Shown here: one piece after another, positions 1-10,366 of the stretch
Layout of the letters: the number at the start of each line of letters is the position of its first letter
How positions within the stretch are numbered: the stretch's first letter is position 1
Notes under the pieces: generated by a model
Databases searched by the model: none
What the model was told of the DNA's origin: nothing
What the model saw: only the letters and a program-made list of their open reading frames with translations
DNA from: Prosapia bicincta
Taxonomy: Eukaryota > Arthropoda > Insecta > Hemiptera > Cercopidae
Direction of reading: 5' to 3'
DNA length: 64,000 bases
NCBI GenBank assembly: GCA_036971475.1
Contig: JBAIZL010000008.1
Location: 29,055,376 to 29,119,375, forward strand
Program-made: the position numbers and the translations under genes

Positions 1-79
1 AAACTCCTACACAGTTCAAAAATACACCAGGATAAACTTGACAGGGCAGGCATATACAAGATTACATGCAACAACGTTG
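1..79. other. Non-satellite edge of window
   Basis: This short stretch does not match the 141-bp satellite that begins near position 80. No gene or known repeat is recognised in it. It may be the outer border of the left satellite array, or a diverged or truncated monomer. Confidence 0.4.
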
Positions 80-2659
80 CTTCATCATCGTCTTATTATA
101 AAATGACAATCTATCATACAAGAAGGTACAATCTAGAGCGACTCTATTTAGTTGACAGTAGTTTATTGTACGCTTATGTCCATCTAATACGTTTTGTAGG
201 CGTCGCTGTAAAACCTTTCCCTTCATCACCGTCTTATTACAAAATGACAATCTAGCAAACAAGAAGTTACAAGCTAGAGTGTTTCTATTTAGTCGACAGT
301 AGTTTATTGTACGTTAATGTAATTCTAATACGTTTTGTAGACGTCGATGTAAAACCTTTCCCTTCATCACCGTCTTATTACAAAATGACAATCTAGCAAA
401 CAAGAAGTTACAAGCTAGAGTGACTCTATTTAGTTGACACTAGTTTATTGTACGTTAATGTAATTCTAATACGTTTTGTAGACGTCGATGTAAAACCTTT
501 CCTTTCATCATCGTCTTATTACAAAATGACAATCTAGCAAACAAGAAGTTACAAGCTAGAGTGACTCTATTTAGTTGACACTAGTTTATTGTACGTTAAT
601 GTAATTCTAATACGTTTTGTAGACGTCGATGTAAAACCTTTCCCTTCATCACCGTCTTATTACAAAATGACAATCTAGCAAACAAGAAGTTACAAGCTAG
701 AGTGACTCTATTTAGTTGACACTAGTTTATTGTACGTTAATGTAATTCTAATACGTTTTGTAGACGTCGATGTAAAACCTTTCCCTTCATCACCGTCTTA
801 TTACAAAATGACAATCTAGCAAACAAGAAGTTACAAGCTAGAGTGACTCTATTTAGTTGACACTAGTTTATTGTACGTTAATGTAATTCTAATACGTTTT
901 GTAGACGTCGATGTAAAACCTTTCCCTTCATCACCGTCTTATTACAAAATGACAATCTAGCAAACAAGAAGTTACAAGCTAGAGTGACTCTATTTAGTTG
1001 ACACTAGTTTATTGTACGTTAATGTAATTCTAATACGTTTTGTAGACGTCGATGTAAAACCTTTCCCTTCATCACCGTCTTATTACAAAATGACAATCTA
1101 GCAAACAAGAAGTTACAAGCTAGAGTGACTCTATTTAGTTGACACTAGTTTATTGTACGTTAATGTAATTCTAATACGTTTTGTAGACGTCGATGTAAAA
1201 CCTTTCCCTTCATCATCGTCTTATTACATATTGACAATCTAGCAAACAAGAAGTTACCAGCTAGAGTGACTCTATTTAGTTGACACTAGTTTATTGTACG
1301 TTAATGTAATTCTAATACGTTTTGTAGACGTCGATGTAAAATCTTTCCCTTCATCACCGTCTTATTACAAAATGACAATCTAGCAAACAAGAAGTTACCA
1401 GCTAGAGTGACTCTATTTAGTTGACACTAGTTTATTGTACGTTAATGTAATTCTAATACGTTTTGTAGACGTCGATGTAAAACCTTTCCCTTCATCACCG
1501 TCTTATTACAAAATGACAATCTAGCAAACAAGAAGTTACAAGCTAGAGTGACTCTATTTAGTTGACACTAGTTTATTGTACGTTTATGTCCATCTAATAC
1601 GTTTTGTAGACGTCGATGTAAAACCTTTCCCTTCATCACCGTCTTATTACAAAATGACAATCTAGCAAACAAGAAGTTACAAGCTAGAGTGACTCTATTT
1701 AGTTGACACTAGTTTATTGTACGTTAATGTAATTCTAATACGTTTTGTAGACGTCGATGTAAAACCTTTCCCTTCATCACCGTCTTATTACAAAATGACA
1801 ATCTAGCAAACAAGAAGTTACCAGCTAGAGTGACTCTATTTAGTTGACACTAGTTTATTGTACGTTAATGTAATTCTAATACGTTTTGTAGACGTCGATG
1901 TAAAACCTTTCCCTTCATCACCGTCTTATTACAAAATGACAATCTAGCAAACAAGAAGTTACAAGCTAGAGTGACTCTATTTAGTTGACAGTAGTTTATT
2001 GTACGTTAATGTCCATATAATAGGTTTTGTAGGCGTCGCTGTAAAACCTTTAACTTCATCATCGTCTTATTACAAAGGACAATCTAGCAAACAAGAAGTT
2101 ACAAGCTAGAGTGACTCTATTTAGTTGACAGTAGTTTATTGTACGTTAATGTCCATATAATAGGTTTTGTAGGCGTCGCTGTAAAACCTTTAACTTCATC
2201 ATCGTCTTATTACAAAGGACAATCTAGCAAACAAGAAGTTACAAGCTAGAGTGACTCTATTTAGTTGACAGTAGTTTATTGTACGTTAATGTCCATATAA
2301 TAGGTTTTGTAGGCGTCGCTGTAAAACCTTTAACTTCATCATCGTATTATTACAAAATGACAATCTAGCAAACAAGAAGTTACAAACTAGAGTGATTCTA
2401 TTTAGTAGACAGTAGTTTATTGTACGTTTATGTCCATCTAATACGTTTTGTAGGCGTCGATGTAAAACCTTTAACTTCATCATCGTATTATTACAAAATG
2501 ACAATCTAGCAAACAAGAAGTTACAAGCTAGAGTGACTCTATTTAGTTGACAGTAGTTTATTGTACGTTAATGTCCATATAATAGGTTTTGTAGGCGTCG
2601 CTGTAAAACCTTTAACTTCATCATCGTATTATTACAAAATGACAATCTAGCAAACAAGA
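80..2659. repeat. 141-bp tandem satellite, left array (~18 monomers)
   Basis: A recognisable phrase (GACAATCTAGCAAACAAGAAG) recurs with spacing of almost exactly 141 bases, for example at 246 and 387. The middle monomers form a homogeneous subfamily with TAATTCTAATACG where most right-array monomers read TCCATGTAATACG. The last five or so monomers (from ~1990) form another variant with TAACTTCATC. The array breaks off after CAAACAAGAG at about 2659. The same family fills 27145-63335, so this array and the right one probably belong to one satellite domain split by non-satellite DNA and the Polinton. Apparent reading frames inside it follow from the 141 = 3 x 47 periodicity and are not genes. 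Confidence 0.97.
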
Positions 2660-3089
2660 GTAGTTAATTGGGTCACTTTGGGACAAAAGATGGTGGGGGA
2701 AGTAGGCCTATGACGTAACAACCTAAGCCAGATATATTGCATCTAACCTAACCTTACCTTGGTGTAGAGGTGTTCTCAGCTACGTTCAGGACCTTCCCCG
2801 GGGGTAGCTCCGGGGGTAGATTCGGGGTTGGGGGTAGTTTTTTGAAAAAATTTTGGAAAAATGTGTCTTGACTGATAGGGTGAATTTAGAGTGCATTATC
2901 GCTATGGTTGGGGTGGTTTCACCAGGGGTAGTTTTAAAATAATATAAGAAATTGCCAAAAATTGATCGTTTGGATCAAATGACTGTATGTGGTATGTTTA
3001 AAGTACATTTTGGCAAGCTGTGGGGGTGGATTCACCTGGGGGTAGTTTTCAGATTGCCAGAAATGATCGGTCCCTGGAGTAGTTGTCTT
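2660..3089. repeat. Composite repeat, ~312-bp period, first part
   Basis: After the satellite edge the sequence becomes G-rich with repeated GGGGGTAGTTTT phrases. The block beginning AATAATAT...GAAATTGCC at ~2938 recurs at ~3250 and, truncated, at ~3990. Copies 1 and 2 share a long diverged match, including the phrase TGATCGGTCC followed by GGAGTAGTTGTCTTAGG. No coding sequence is supported. Confidence 0.7.
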
Positions 3090-3985
3090 AGGTAAAAGCC
3101 ACCTAAAAGCCAGGCCTTAGGTAAAGCTACCTTTGGAGCATGGCCTCAAGTAAAGCCGTCTCGAGGCCGGCCCTTGAGTAAAGCCGCCCTCGAGAAAGGC
3201 CTTAGGTGAATTCACACTAGAGTAAAGCCTTAGGTGGGGGGTTGTCTTTAATAATATATGAAATTGCCAAAAATCGATCGGTTGGATCAAATGACTGTAT
3301 GGGATATGTCTAGAGTCCATTATGGACTGTTGCAGGGGTGGGTTTACCTGAGGGTTGTTTTCAGATTGCCAAAAATGATCGGTCCGTGGAGTAGTTGTCT
3401 TAGGTAAAAGTCACCCAGGAACCAGGCATTAGTTAAAGTCACCTATGAGCACGGTCTCAGGTAAAGCTACCATGCAGCTGGGGCTCAGGTAAAGCTATCC
3501 TGAAGATTGCCCTTAGGTAAAGTAACCCAGGAATCTGGCCTTAGGTAAAGCTACCATGGAGTCTGTCCTTAGGTAAAGCCTCTTTGGAGTCAGCCCTTAA
3601 GTAAAGCTACCCAAGAGTCGGGCCTTAGGTTCAGGTATGTTGCTATATCAATTACAGCCTCTCGACCAAGACAGATACCTCCACCAAGTCTTAGGTAAAG
3701 CTACCATGGAGTCGGGTGTTAGGCAAAGTCACCCTGGACCCATGTTTGAGGCAAAGCCACCTAGGAGCCAGGCCTTAGGTAAAACTACCTTGTAGTCGGA
3801 TCTTAGGTAAAGTCATACTGCAGTCGAGCCCGAGGTAAAGCCACCCAGGAGATAGGCCTTAGGTATAGCCTCCATGGAGTATGGACTTAGGTAAAGCCAT
3901 CCCTAAGCCAGCCCTAACTAGAGCCACCTTGGAGAAAGGCCTTAGGTAAATTCACACTAGAGCCAGGCTTTAAGTGGGGGGTAGT
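3090..3985. repeat. ~28-bp minisatellite (TTAGGTAAAGCCACC...GGAGCCAGGCC)
   Basis: A degenerate unit of 28-29 bases recurs, built on TTAGGTAAAGC, then ACC, then GGAGNCNGGCC. It is interrupted near 3237-3415 by the second copy of the ~312-bp composite repeat. Unit divergence is high, so the array is old. It is richer in G+C than the rest of the window. No gene is supported here. Confidence 0.8.
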
Positions 3986-4699
3986 TTTTAATAATATATG
4001 AAAGCATCAAAAAATGATAGGTTAGATTAAATGACCAAGATTTCAACTAAACAACAGTGAAACACTGTCTTACGCTAAGTTTAACCGACCAATTTACACT
4101 CATTTCAATCCACCAACAAATACGGTAAATTCAAATATACAACAAGCTGTGCGGGGAATCGACCTATCACATTGCAGGGACTCGGTAGGCTTACGCAACA
4201 CAACGCAAACGGTCGCAGTAAGGTGTGTAGGCATATATACTATGTTAAGCCAACATGCATGATAGGCCTATATAGTATGTTAAACAAATTTACATGTTAG
4301 CCCACATACATACTATGCCAAGCCGACATACATGATTCCCTACAACGTCCTACTATATCGGTAAACCACTGGCCTAAGCCTTTATGATCTGAGCCTGACA
4401 CACATTTACAACTCTTCTATCATATAAAGCCTCAGGCAAGCAGCCGTATAGTTCATATGGGAAGTACTATATGGTATAGCTACCAATGCATAACCAGCAT
4501 GCAATATACTCTAAATACCCTCATATACTGTGTTAAACAAATATGCAGGTTAACCTATATATATCCTGTATTAAGCCAATATCCCACATTGGCCTATATA
4601 ATATGTTAAGCCTACATACATATTAGAATACATAATGTGTTAAACAAATATGTGTGAAGGCCTGCATACATATTATGCCAAGCCGACAAGGGCGTACAA
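3986..4699. repeat. Degenerate ~40-bp repeats and flank-specific repeat
   Basis: The first ~150 bases include a segment (TAAATGACCAAG...TTTCAACTAAACAAC...TTTAACCGACCAAT) that recurs in diverged form at 6690-6760. From ~4200 onward, phrases such as TATACTATGTTAAGCC and ACATACATACTATGCCAAGCCGAC recur at irregular ~40-base spacing. No coding potential is seen. Confidence 0.6.
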
Positions 4700-6400
4700 A
4701 TTATAATATAACACATTATATCCAACGCAGAGTTTAGCTAATGTATATCAAGCAGTATCCGACGACTACAAGTTAGCATATAGTATCCGATGCATTGCCA
4801 GGCTAATCATTAACACATAATATCAGATGAGTAGCTTACCTACAAAATATCACATAATACCCGATACATAGCTTGGCTAATCATTAATACATAGTTTCCG
4901 ATGCATAGCTTGACGATGGGTTAACATATAGTATCCGATAAGTACCCTGACTATGGCCTAATACATAATATCCAGTGCATAGCCTCGCTAATGGTTAGCA
5001 CATAGTTTCCGATGCATAGCTTGACGATGGGTTAACATATAGTATCCGATAAGTACCCTGACTATGGCCTAACACATAATATCCAGTGCATAGCCTCGCT
5101 AATGGTATCCGATGCAGAGCTTGACGATGGGTTATCACATATTATCCGATGTGTAGCTTGACTAGTGATTAACACATACTATCCAATGCATAGCTTGACC
5201 AATGGTTAACACATAATATCCAATGCACAGGTTGACTATGGGTTAACACATCGTATCCGATGAGTAGGTTGATTACAAACTAACACATAGTTATCCATTG
5301 CATAGCTAGGCTAATGGTTAACACATAGTATCCGATCCAGGGCTTGACTATAGGTTATCACATATTATCCGACGTGTAGCTTGACTAGTGGTTAACACAT
5401 CCATTGCAAAAGCTGGCTAATGACCAACATATATTAGCCGATGCATAGCTATGGTAGTGGTTAACTAATAGTTAGCTTGACTATGGGTTAACACGTAATA
5501 TGCTATGTGTAGCTTGACTAGAGGTTAACACATAATATCCGATGCATTGCTTGAGTATGTTTTAACAAATAGTATCCAATGCATAGCTTGAATATGGGTT
5601 ATCACAAAGTATCCGACGGGTAGGTTGATTACAAACTAACACATATTATTCATTGCATAGTTTGGCTAATGGTTATCACATAGTATCTGATAAATAATTA
5701 GGCTAATGGTTAACACATAGTAGCCGATGCATAGCCTGACTAGGGCAAACACATAGTATCCGAGGCATAGATTGACTAATGGTTAACACATGGTATCCAA
5801 AGCATAACTTGACTAGGGGTTAACAAATAATATCCAATACATAGCTTGAGTATGGTTTAACAAACAGTATCCAAAGCATAGCTTGACTATGGGTTATCAC
5901 AAAGTATCCGACGGGTAGGTTGATTACAAACTAACACATAATATTCATTGCATAGTTTGGCTAATGGTTATCACATAGTATCTGATAAATTACTAGGCTA
6001 ATGGTTAACACATAGTAGCCGATGCATAGCCTGACTAGGGCAAACACATAGTACCCGAGGCATAGATTGACTAATGGATAACACAAGGTATTAAAAGCAT
6101 AACTTGACTAGGGGTTAACAAATAATATCCGATGCATAGCTTGAATACAAAGTAACACATAATATCCGAAGCGTAGCTTAGCTAATGGTTAACACATAGT
6201 ATCTGATGCATAGATATTCTAATGTGTAACACACAGTAGCCGATGCATAGCCTGACTAGGGATAGCACATAGTATCCGATACATAGATTGACTATGGGTT
6301 ATCACATAGTATCCACCGAGAGGCTTGAATACAAGTTAACACATAATATCCAATGCATAGCTTGGCTAATGTTCAACATATAGTTAGCCTACATTCTGTG
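4700..6400. repeat. ~37-bp minisatellite (TTGACTATGGGTTAACACATAGTATCCGATGCATAGC type)
   Basis: About 45 degenerate units of roughly 37 bases carry the core GGTTAACACATA, then TATCCGATGCATAGCTTGACTA. Higher-order copies are visible. A three-unit block near 4889 is repeated about 110 bases later. An eight-unit block containing GGTTATCACAAAGTATCCGA at 5597 recurs at 5892. No gene is supported. Confidence 0.9.
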
Positions 6401-6919
6401 TTACGTATGTAAACCCACATACTATGTTAAGCCGGTTACCCATCAGGTATTAGACACAGATCTACGGTAATGCAAGAGTAACCCTAAGTGTAACCCACAC
6501 CCTGACAACAGATACCTGGCATGACCATAGCCTACATTGTGTGACAACAGATACCTAGCCTGACCATAGCCTACATAGCTAGACAACCGATACATAGCTA
6601 GACAATAGATACCTAGCCTGACAACAGATACCTAACCCTGAATCAAATACATAGCCTGACAACCGATACATAGCCTGACAACAGAGCTAGATCAAATGAC
6701 CAACGTTTCAACTAAACAACATTACGCCAAGTTTAACCGACCAATATACACGAAGTTCAAACGAACAACAATGACACCAAGTTCAAATAGGCTATGGCGG
6801 TTATGGCGGGTGAAGGCCAGATCAACGTTTTTCAGCTAATCAACGTTGAAAAACTTACGCTAATCAACCAACATCTACACCGAGGTCAAACGGGCTATGC
6901 CGGGTATGGTTAGTGAAGG
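6401..6919. repeat. Short GACAACAGATACCTAGCC repeats and left flank of the Polinton
   Basis: From ~6500 to 6690 short units of the type GACAACAGATACCTAGCCTGACC recur at about 20-35 bases. From 6690 to 6900 there is a diverged second copy of the 4020-4140 sequence, followed by short internal echoes (CAAACGGGCTATGCCGG; CAAATAGGCTATGGCGG). No gene is seen. It ends directly at the target-site duplication of the Polinton. Confidence 0.6.
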
Positions 6920-6925
6920 CACTGG
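6920..6925. repeat. Left 6-bp target-site duplication (CACTGG)
   Basis: CACTGG immediately precedes the first base of the left terminal inverted repeat (AGTAGTATAGGG). The same six bases follow the last base of the right repeat at 27061-27066. Six-base duplications are characteristic of Maverick/Polinton integration. Confidence 0.95.
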
Positions 6926-7257
6926 AGTAGTATAGGGTTGCGGGTATCACGAGGGGCGTGGCTTAGATAAGATTATGGCGAGGGACGTGGCCAGTGGTGG
7001 GGAAATGGCGTGTTGGGGGGGAAGGGCGTGGTTTGGAAGGAGGGGAGTGCGGAGGGTGTGAAGTGAGGAGGATGAGGAGGAGGGCGTGGTGTGGTTGGGG
7101 AACGAGTGGGAGAACTGTGGGGGGAACGAGTGGGAGAACTGCGTCATTCAAGATGGCTGGTGTGACGTTTGCAACAGATAATTGTATTGTTTTAAGATGA
7201 CCTCTGTTTTTTCGTCACGTTTACAAGAGATTAACCTATTTTTCAAGATAATCAACA
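6926..7257 (+). repeat. Left terminal inverted repeat (332 bp)
   Basis: Reading inward, this matches the inverted right end from AGTAGTATAGGG through the shared inner segment TTTCAAGATAATCAACA. The outer ~90 bases and the inner ~120 bases match best. A G-rich middle (7005-7125) corresponds to the right-end minisatellite, here with only one or two units. Mismatches scattered along the two arms show they have diverged since insertion. Confidence 0.95.
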
Positions 7258-7615
7258 AAACAACCTTTCACTTTCAGCCTTGATTAGCATACTGCATGCG
7301 CATGTTCAAACTTTTGATTAGTAGCGGTTTCTACAGATAATATTTTTTAAGTTGACCACCGTTTTTAGAGAGCTGTTTTTTATTTTAAATGTAAATTGCC
7401 TTGCAATATCCTGTGTAGATATTAGTTTCAATGTCAATTGCCTAATTATTGTACAGCGCATGTGACCCAAGAAATGCTTTTTATAAGTATGAACACGTAT
7501 GTCCGTGACACGCCCTTGCACATATCAAATGCTTTGATAATTGTATAAAAGTAACATGCAATACAAATATTATTAATTCTTAAAGATACTTTGTGCCTCG
7601 TGTTGATTTAAAACC
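7258..7615 (+). promoter_or_regulatory. Left leader region with TATA box at 7544-7550
   Basis: This gene-free stretch lies between the left inverted repeat and the first plus-strand gene. TATAAAA at 7544-7550 stands about 66 bases before the ATG at 7616, a suitable distance for a polymerase II start with a short leader. The outer ~50 bases (AACCTTTCACTTTCAGCC...GCATGCGCATG) match, in inverted orientation, sequence at 24195-24252 rather than the present right TIR. Confidence 0.6.
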
Positions 7616-8089
7616 ATGTCTAATTTAGTAGATTTAAGCTATTTAGGTAGTTGTAACAATTTTGTTTTGCGTAGATGTAGAATGGATATAGTTTATAATA
7701 ATTTTATATTTTTTGATTTATTTTTGGTAATATTAAGATATTTATTATTTTGTTTCTTAGTTATATTTAATAATTCTTTTAAGAACATAAATCAAATACA
7801 TGTAATATTTCAGTTTATAAGATACGGTGAATGTAAAGATTTAGATGTGTTTAAAAAAATTTTAACTGGATTTTATAAATTGAAAAAATGCGAAATATTT
7901 GATAGATGTTCGTTTTGTCATAAATATAAATTTCAGAAAAGATATATTAATTATAAAAAAACTGTTACGATAGAAAATTTTGATTATTATTATAATTATA
8001 TAAATTCCAAATTAAGGGAAGGGGATACTTTAAAAAATATTTTTAAAACATTGGGAATATGTAGTGAAATCCATTCTTATGTTGGTTGA
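7616..8089 (+). CDS. Unidentified 157-aa protein with a hydrophobic segment
   Basis: First gene of the plus-strand block, about 66 bases downstream of a TATA box and intact. I do not recognise the family. Residues ~28-52 are strongly hydrophobic (phenylalanine-, leucine- and isoleucine-rich) and could form one membrane helix. A CSFCHKYK motif near residues 100-107 gives one CxxC pair, which alone is not enough to claim a zinc site. The C-terminal half is lysine- and tyrosine-rich. The codons are very A+T-rich, like the neighbouring element genes. It could be a membrane or host-interaction accessory protein, but position and composition are the only basis for that. No homologous copy occurs elsewhere in the window. 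Confidence 0.55.
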   Translation: MSNLVDLSYLGSCNNFVLRRCRMDIVYNNFIFFDLFLVILRYLLFCFLVIFNNSFKNINQIHVIFQFIRYGECKDLDVFKKILTGFYKLKKCEIFDRCSFCHKYKFQKRYINYKKTVTIENFDYYYNYINSKLREGDTLKNIFKTLGICSEIHSYVG

Positions 8090-8134
8090 ATATGAGTTAT
8101 AATATGAATAATAGAATATTCAAAAATTTTCAAA

Positions 8135-8569
8135 ATGAACGACTTACAACATCACCATTATAATATGAAATTATTAAATAATGTAAGGCCGTTCATAAAA
8201 AATATATCGAAAAATCATTTCTATTACATGTATTTATTTAATCATATTCTTTACTATTATCCTGATAATATGTTTGTGGATATAGAATATGCTAAAGATA
8301 CTGTTAAAGAAACATATCAATTATTTTTTTAAAAATTTTGTAAATTTGATGAATATTTTAATCAGTCCTTTAACCTAGCACCCACAAACTGGTCTTGGGA
8401 CGATAACAATATTGAATTAGATGAGCATGCAATATCCTATATATTAGATGGGGAACATTTTAATAAAAATATGGCGCATTATGATATAAAGTTGACACAT
8501 AGACAAGAACGAATGGGTATACAAAATACGTATTCGGGATTGGGTAACGTTAGAATATCATATTATTAA
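8135..8569 (+). pseudogene. Unidentified ~144-codon gene with an in-frame TAA
   Basis: An ATG at 8135 opens a frame of 65 codons that stops at TAA 8330-8332. The same frame then stays open for another 78 codons to TAA 8567-8569. The second part looks protein-like (LAPTNWSWDD, LTHRQERMGIQN), which is hard to obtain by chance in such A+T-rich DNA. I therefore read it as one gene broken by one nonsense codon next to an eight-T run. A competing start at 8094 in another frame (MSYNMNNRIFKNF) runs into this gene and may be its true N-terminus across a frameshift. The family is not recognised. The N-terminal half is rich in Asn, His and Tyr. Confidence 0.5.
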
Positions 8570-8732
8570 TGCGTTGTATTATTATTATTATTAAATTTAT
8601 GACATAAAAATATTAATATTATTTTTCAATTAATTATAAGAAGAAAAAAAATTTAATCAAATTATATTAGAGTTAAGTTGAATATAGTATAATCAATTAA
8701 TATTAGTTTTAAGTTAGCCATATGAATGCTTT

Positions 8733-8777
<45 letters not shown>

Positions 8778-8930
8778 TTATGATATAAAATATTAATATT
8801 ATTTTTTCAAATAATTATAAGACAAAAATAAAATTTTTTAATCAAATAATATTAGAGTTACGTTGAATATAGTATACTCAATATTATTATACTAGTATAA
8901 TTAATATTAGTTTTAAGTTAGCCACTAATA
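8570..8930. repeat. Duplicated A+T-rich intergenic block with (ATT)n tracts
   Basis: Two diverged direct copies of ~150-190 bases lie back to back, at about 8571-8720 and 8724-8925. Each begins with TTGTATTATTATT, continues through ATAAAATATTAATATTATTTTTTCAA, and ends TTAATATTAGTTTTAAGTTAGCCA. The second has a longer ATT run (~8735-8775). No gene is present. The block separates two unidentified genes and may contain the promoter of the next one. Confidence 0.75.
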
Positions 8931-9020
8931 AATACCATAACATATAGCCTTACTTATCAGTTAGAAATTGCATAATAAGTACAAATCAATTAGTATCTAG
9001 AGTTTTGTTTGTTAAACAAC

Positions 9021-9353
9021 ATGACAACGGCACAAGGTAAATTGGATGCTTTGCTAGCACATGTTAAACTGTGTTCGTGTGGTAAAACTGAAACTCATTA
9101 TCATATAGCAGTTGCTAAATTTTATATGCAGGATTATAATTTATCGGATGTAGATATAACGAGTGGATATTATAAAGGCTGTTTATGGTCTGTAGTAGCA
9201 TTTGTTGGTGATGGACCAGACACTTGTGTATGCGTCCTCTTATAAGAATCATTAAGAAAAGCGCGAGAGTGTTTGGAATGTGACGATTGGCCTTTGATTG
9301 CTGATTTTTTTAAAAAACAAAATGGATTTTATTTTAGACTTTCAAGGTTTTAA
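9021..9353 (+). pseudogene. Unidentified cysteine-rich gene, ~110 codons, with an in-frame TAA
   Basis: From the ATG at 9021 (MTTAQGKLD; an in-frame ATG at 9009 is possible) the frame runs to TAA 9243-9245. It continues in the same frame for 35 more codons to TAA 9351-9353, overlapping the start of the next gene by about 30 bases. Visible features are CSCGKTETHYH near the N-terminus, a CVC near the first stop and CLECDDW after it. Several Cys and His residues could bind a metal, but I do not recognise a domain. Either the protein ends at 9245 (74 codons) or the TAA is a disabling mutation. The continued open frame with cysteine-rich sequence favours the latter only weakly. Confidence 0.45.
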
Positions 9354-10125
9354 AAACAAAGACAATGAGTTTATTGTTACAGAATTGGCTATAATTTCAA
9401 AGAATGATGACAACATTTACGAGTTACTTCTATTTCAACCACCATATAGTTTTCATCACCTTCCAAAAGATTTACAAAAGCAAGTATTGTGGTTAGAAAA
9501 TCAATGTCATAGTTTACCTTGGGAAAGTGGATTGAAACCTTACAACCAACTGAAGGATGTGTTTCGAGGTATGGCACTTAGTGGAACGATATTTGTTAAA
9601 GGAACTGAAAAACAAAAATTTATTTCAAACTTATTATCAGATTTTAATGTTAAAATAGTTAATTTAGATTATTTGTATTGCCCTAATTTGAATGTATTGA
9701 AAAATCTCTTTTGGAATAATTTTATAAAAGAATGTAAATTCAATCATTCACAATGTAATTGTGCTTATGTTAATGTTTGTGTTTTAAAACAATGGTTAAA
9801 TTATGAAAAACTAGTTTTAGACAGATTAAATGCAGTAGATTTAGCAATAAAAGAAGTATATGATAAAGGTTATCATAATATACAAGATTGTTTAGTTCGT
9901 TATTTGCCAAAACATTTTCTTATTAATCATTTTGAAAATATCGAGCATATATTTAATAGATTACCCAATCATTTGAAATGTGATCCAGATATTTTAAACA
10001 ATTTACCTTGTGAAAAACATAAAGTACAAGTTGAATCTGCTTTTTGTTTTAATGGTATCAAATCAAATGTTTCATATAATTTCAAAAAGAAAGATTGTGT
10101 TTATTGTAAAACATTAGAGTCTTGA
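9322..10125 (+). CDS. DEDD-exonuclease-like (RNase H-fold) Polinton-associated protein
   Basis: This is an intact frame of 267 residues. The ATG at 9322 is chosen over the in-frame ATG at 9298 because it has an A at -3 and a G at +4 and directly begins the conserved-looking MDFILDFQGFK. The protein resembles a widespread invertebrate family found near transposons and Polintons. That family opens with a D-containing beta strand, has an aromatic, Pro-rich stretch (here SLPWESGLKPY) and ends its core with a Cys/His-rich segment and a tryptophan (here CNCAYVNVCVLKQWL). That pattern recalls degraded DEDDh 3'-5' exonucleases. Catalytic activity is uncertain because the first acidic position reads DFQ. 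It lies directly upstream of the integrase. AATAAA at 10194-10199 may end the transcript. Confidence 0.6.
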   Translation: MDFILDFQGFKNKDNEFIVTELAIISKNDDNIYELLLFQPPYSFHHLPKDLQKQVLWLENQCHSLPWESGLKPYNQLKDVFRGMALSGTIFVKGTEKQKFISNLLSDFNVKIVNLDYLYCPNLNVLKNLFWNNFIKECKFNHSQCNCAYVNVCVLKQWLNYEKLVLDRLNAVDLAIKEVYDKGYHNIQDCLVRYLPKHFLINHFENIEHIFNRLPNHLKCDPDILNNLPCEKHKVQVESAFCFNGIKSNVSYNFKKKDCVYCKTLES

Positions 10126-10153
10126 TTTAGTTATTGGTATTAGTTTTAAAAAG

Positions 10154-10161
10154 TATATAAA
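10154..10161 (+). promoter_or_regulatory. Candidate TATA box upstream of the integrase
   Basis: TATATAAA lies between the DEDD-like gene and the integrase, 213 bases before the chosen integrase ATG at 10367 and 116 bases before an in-frame ATG at 10277. The position is compatible with a promoter, but A+T-rich DNA yields such matches by chance. Confidence 0.3.
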
Positions 10162-10366
10162 TGTTAACTAAATGAAACTGTTTTGTAAAAAAAAATAAAT
10201 GTATGAAAATGTTTTTTTTAGTGAATTTATTTTACCTCTTTATAATCGATGATAACAATATAAGCTATTTATTAACTTGAAGTATTTCTCTGTAAAACAT
10301 AGTTTTACACAACACAATTTAATCATTTTATATTTGACAACGTTCAAAGCAAAAGTGTTGAACGAT

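Noticed and set aside
3117..3320. 67-codon minus-strand open frame in the left flank
   Set aside because: It lies within the 28-bp minisatellite and composite repeat, and its translation merely reflects repeat units.
6947..7200. Open frames on both strands in the left TIR
   Set aside because: They lie in the inverted repeat, have low-complexity composition, and mirror the right-end artefacts.
9389..9577. Minus-strand open frame opposite the DEDD-like gene
   Set aside because: It is fully contained in a convincing plus-strand gene and resembles no family.
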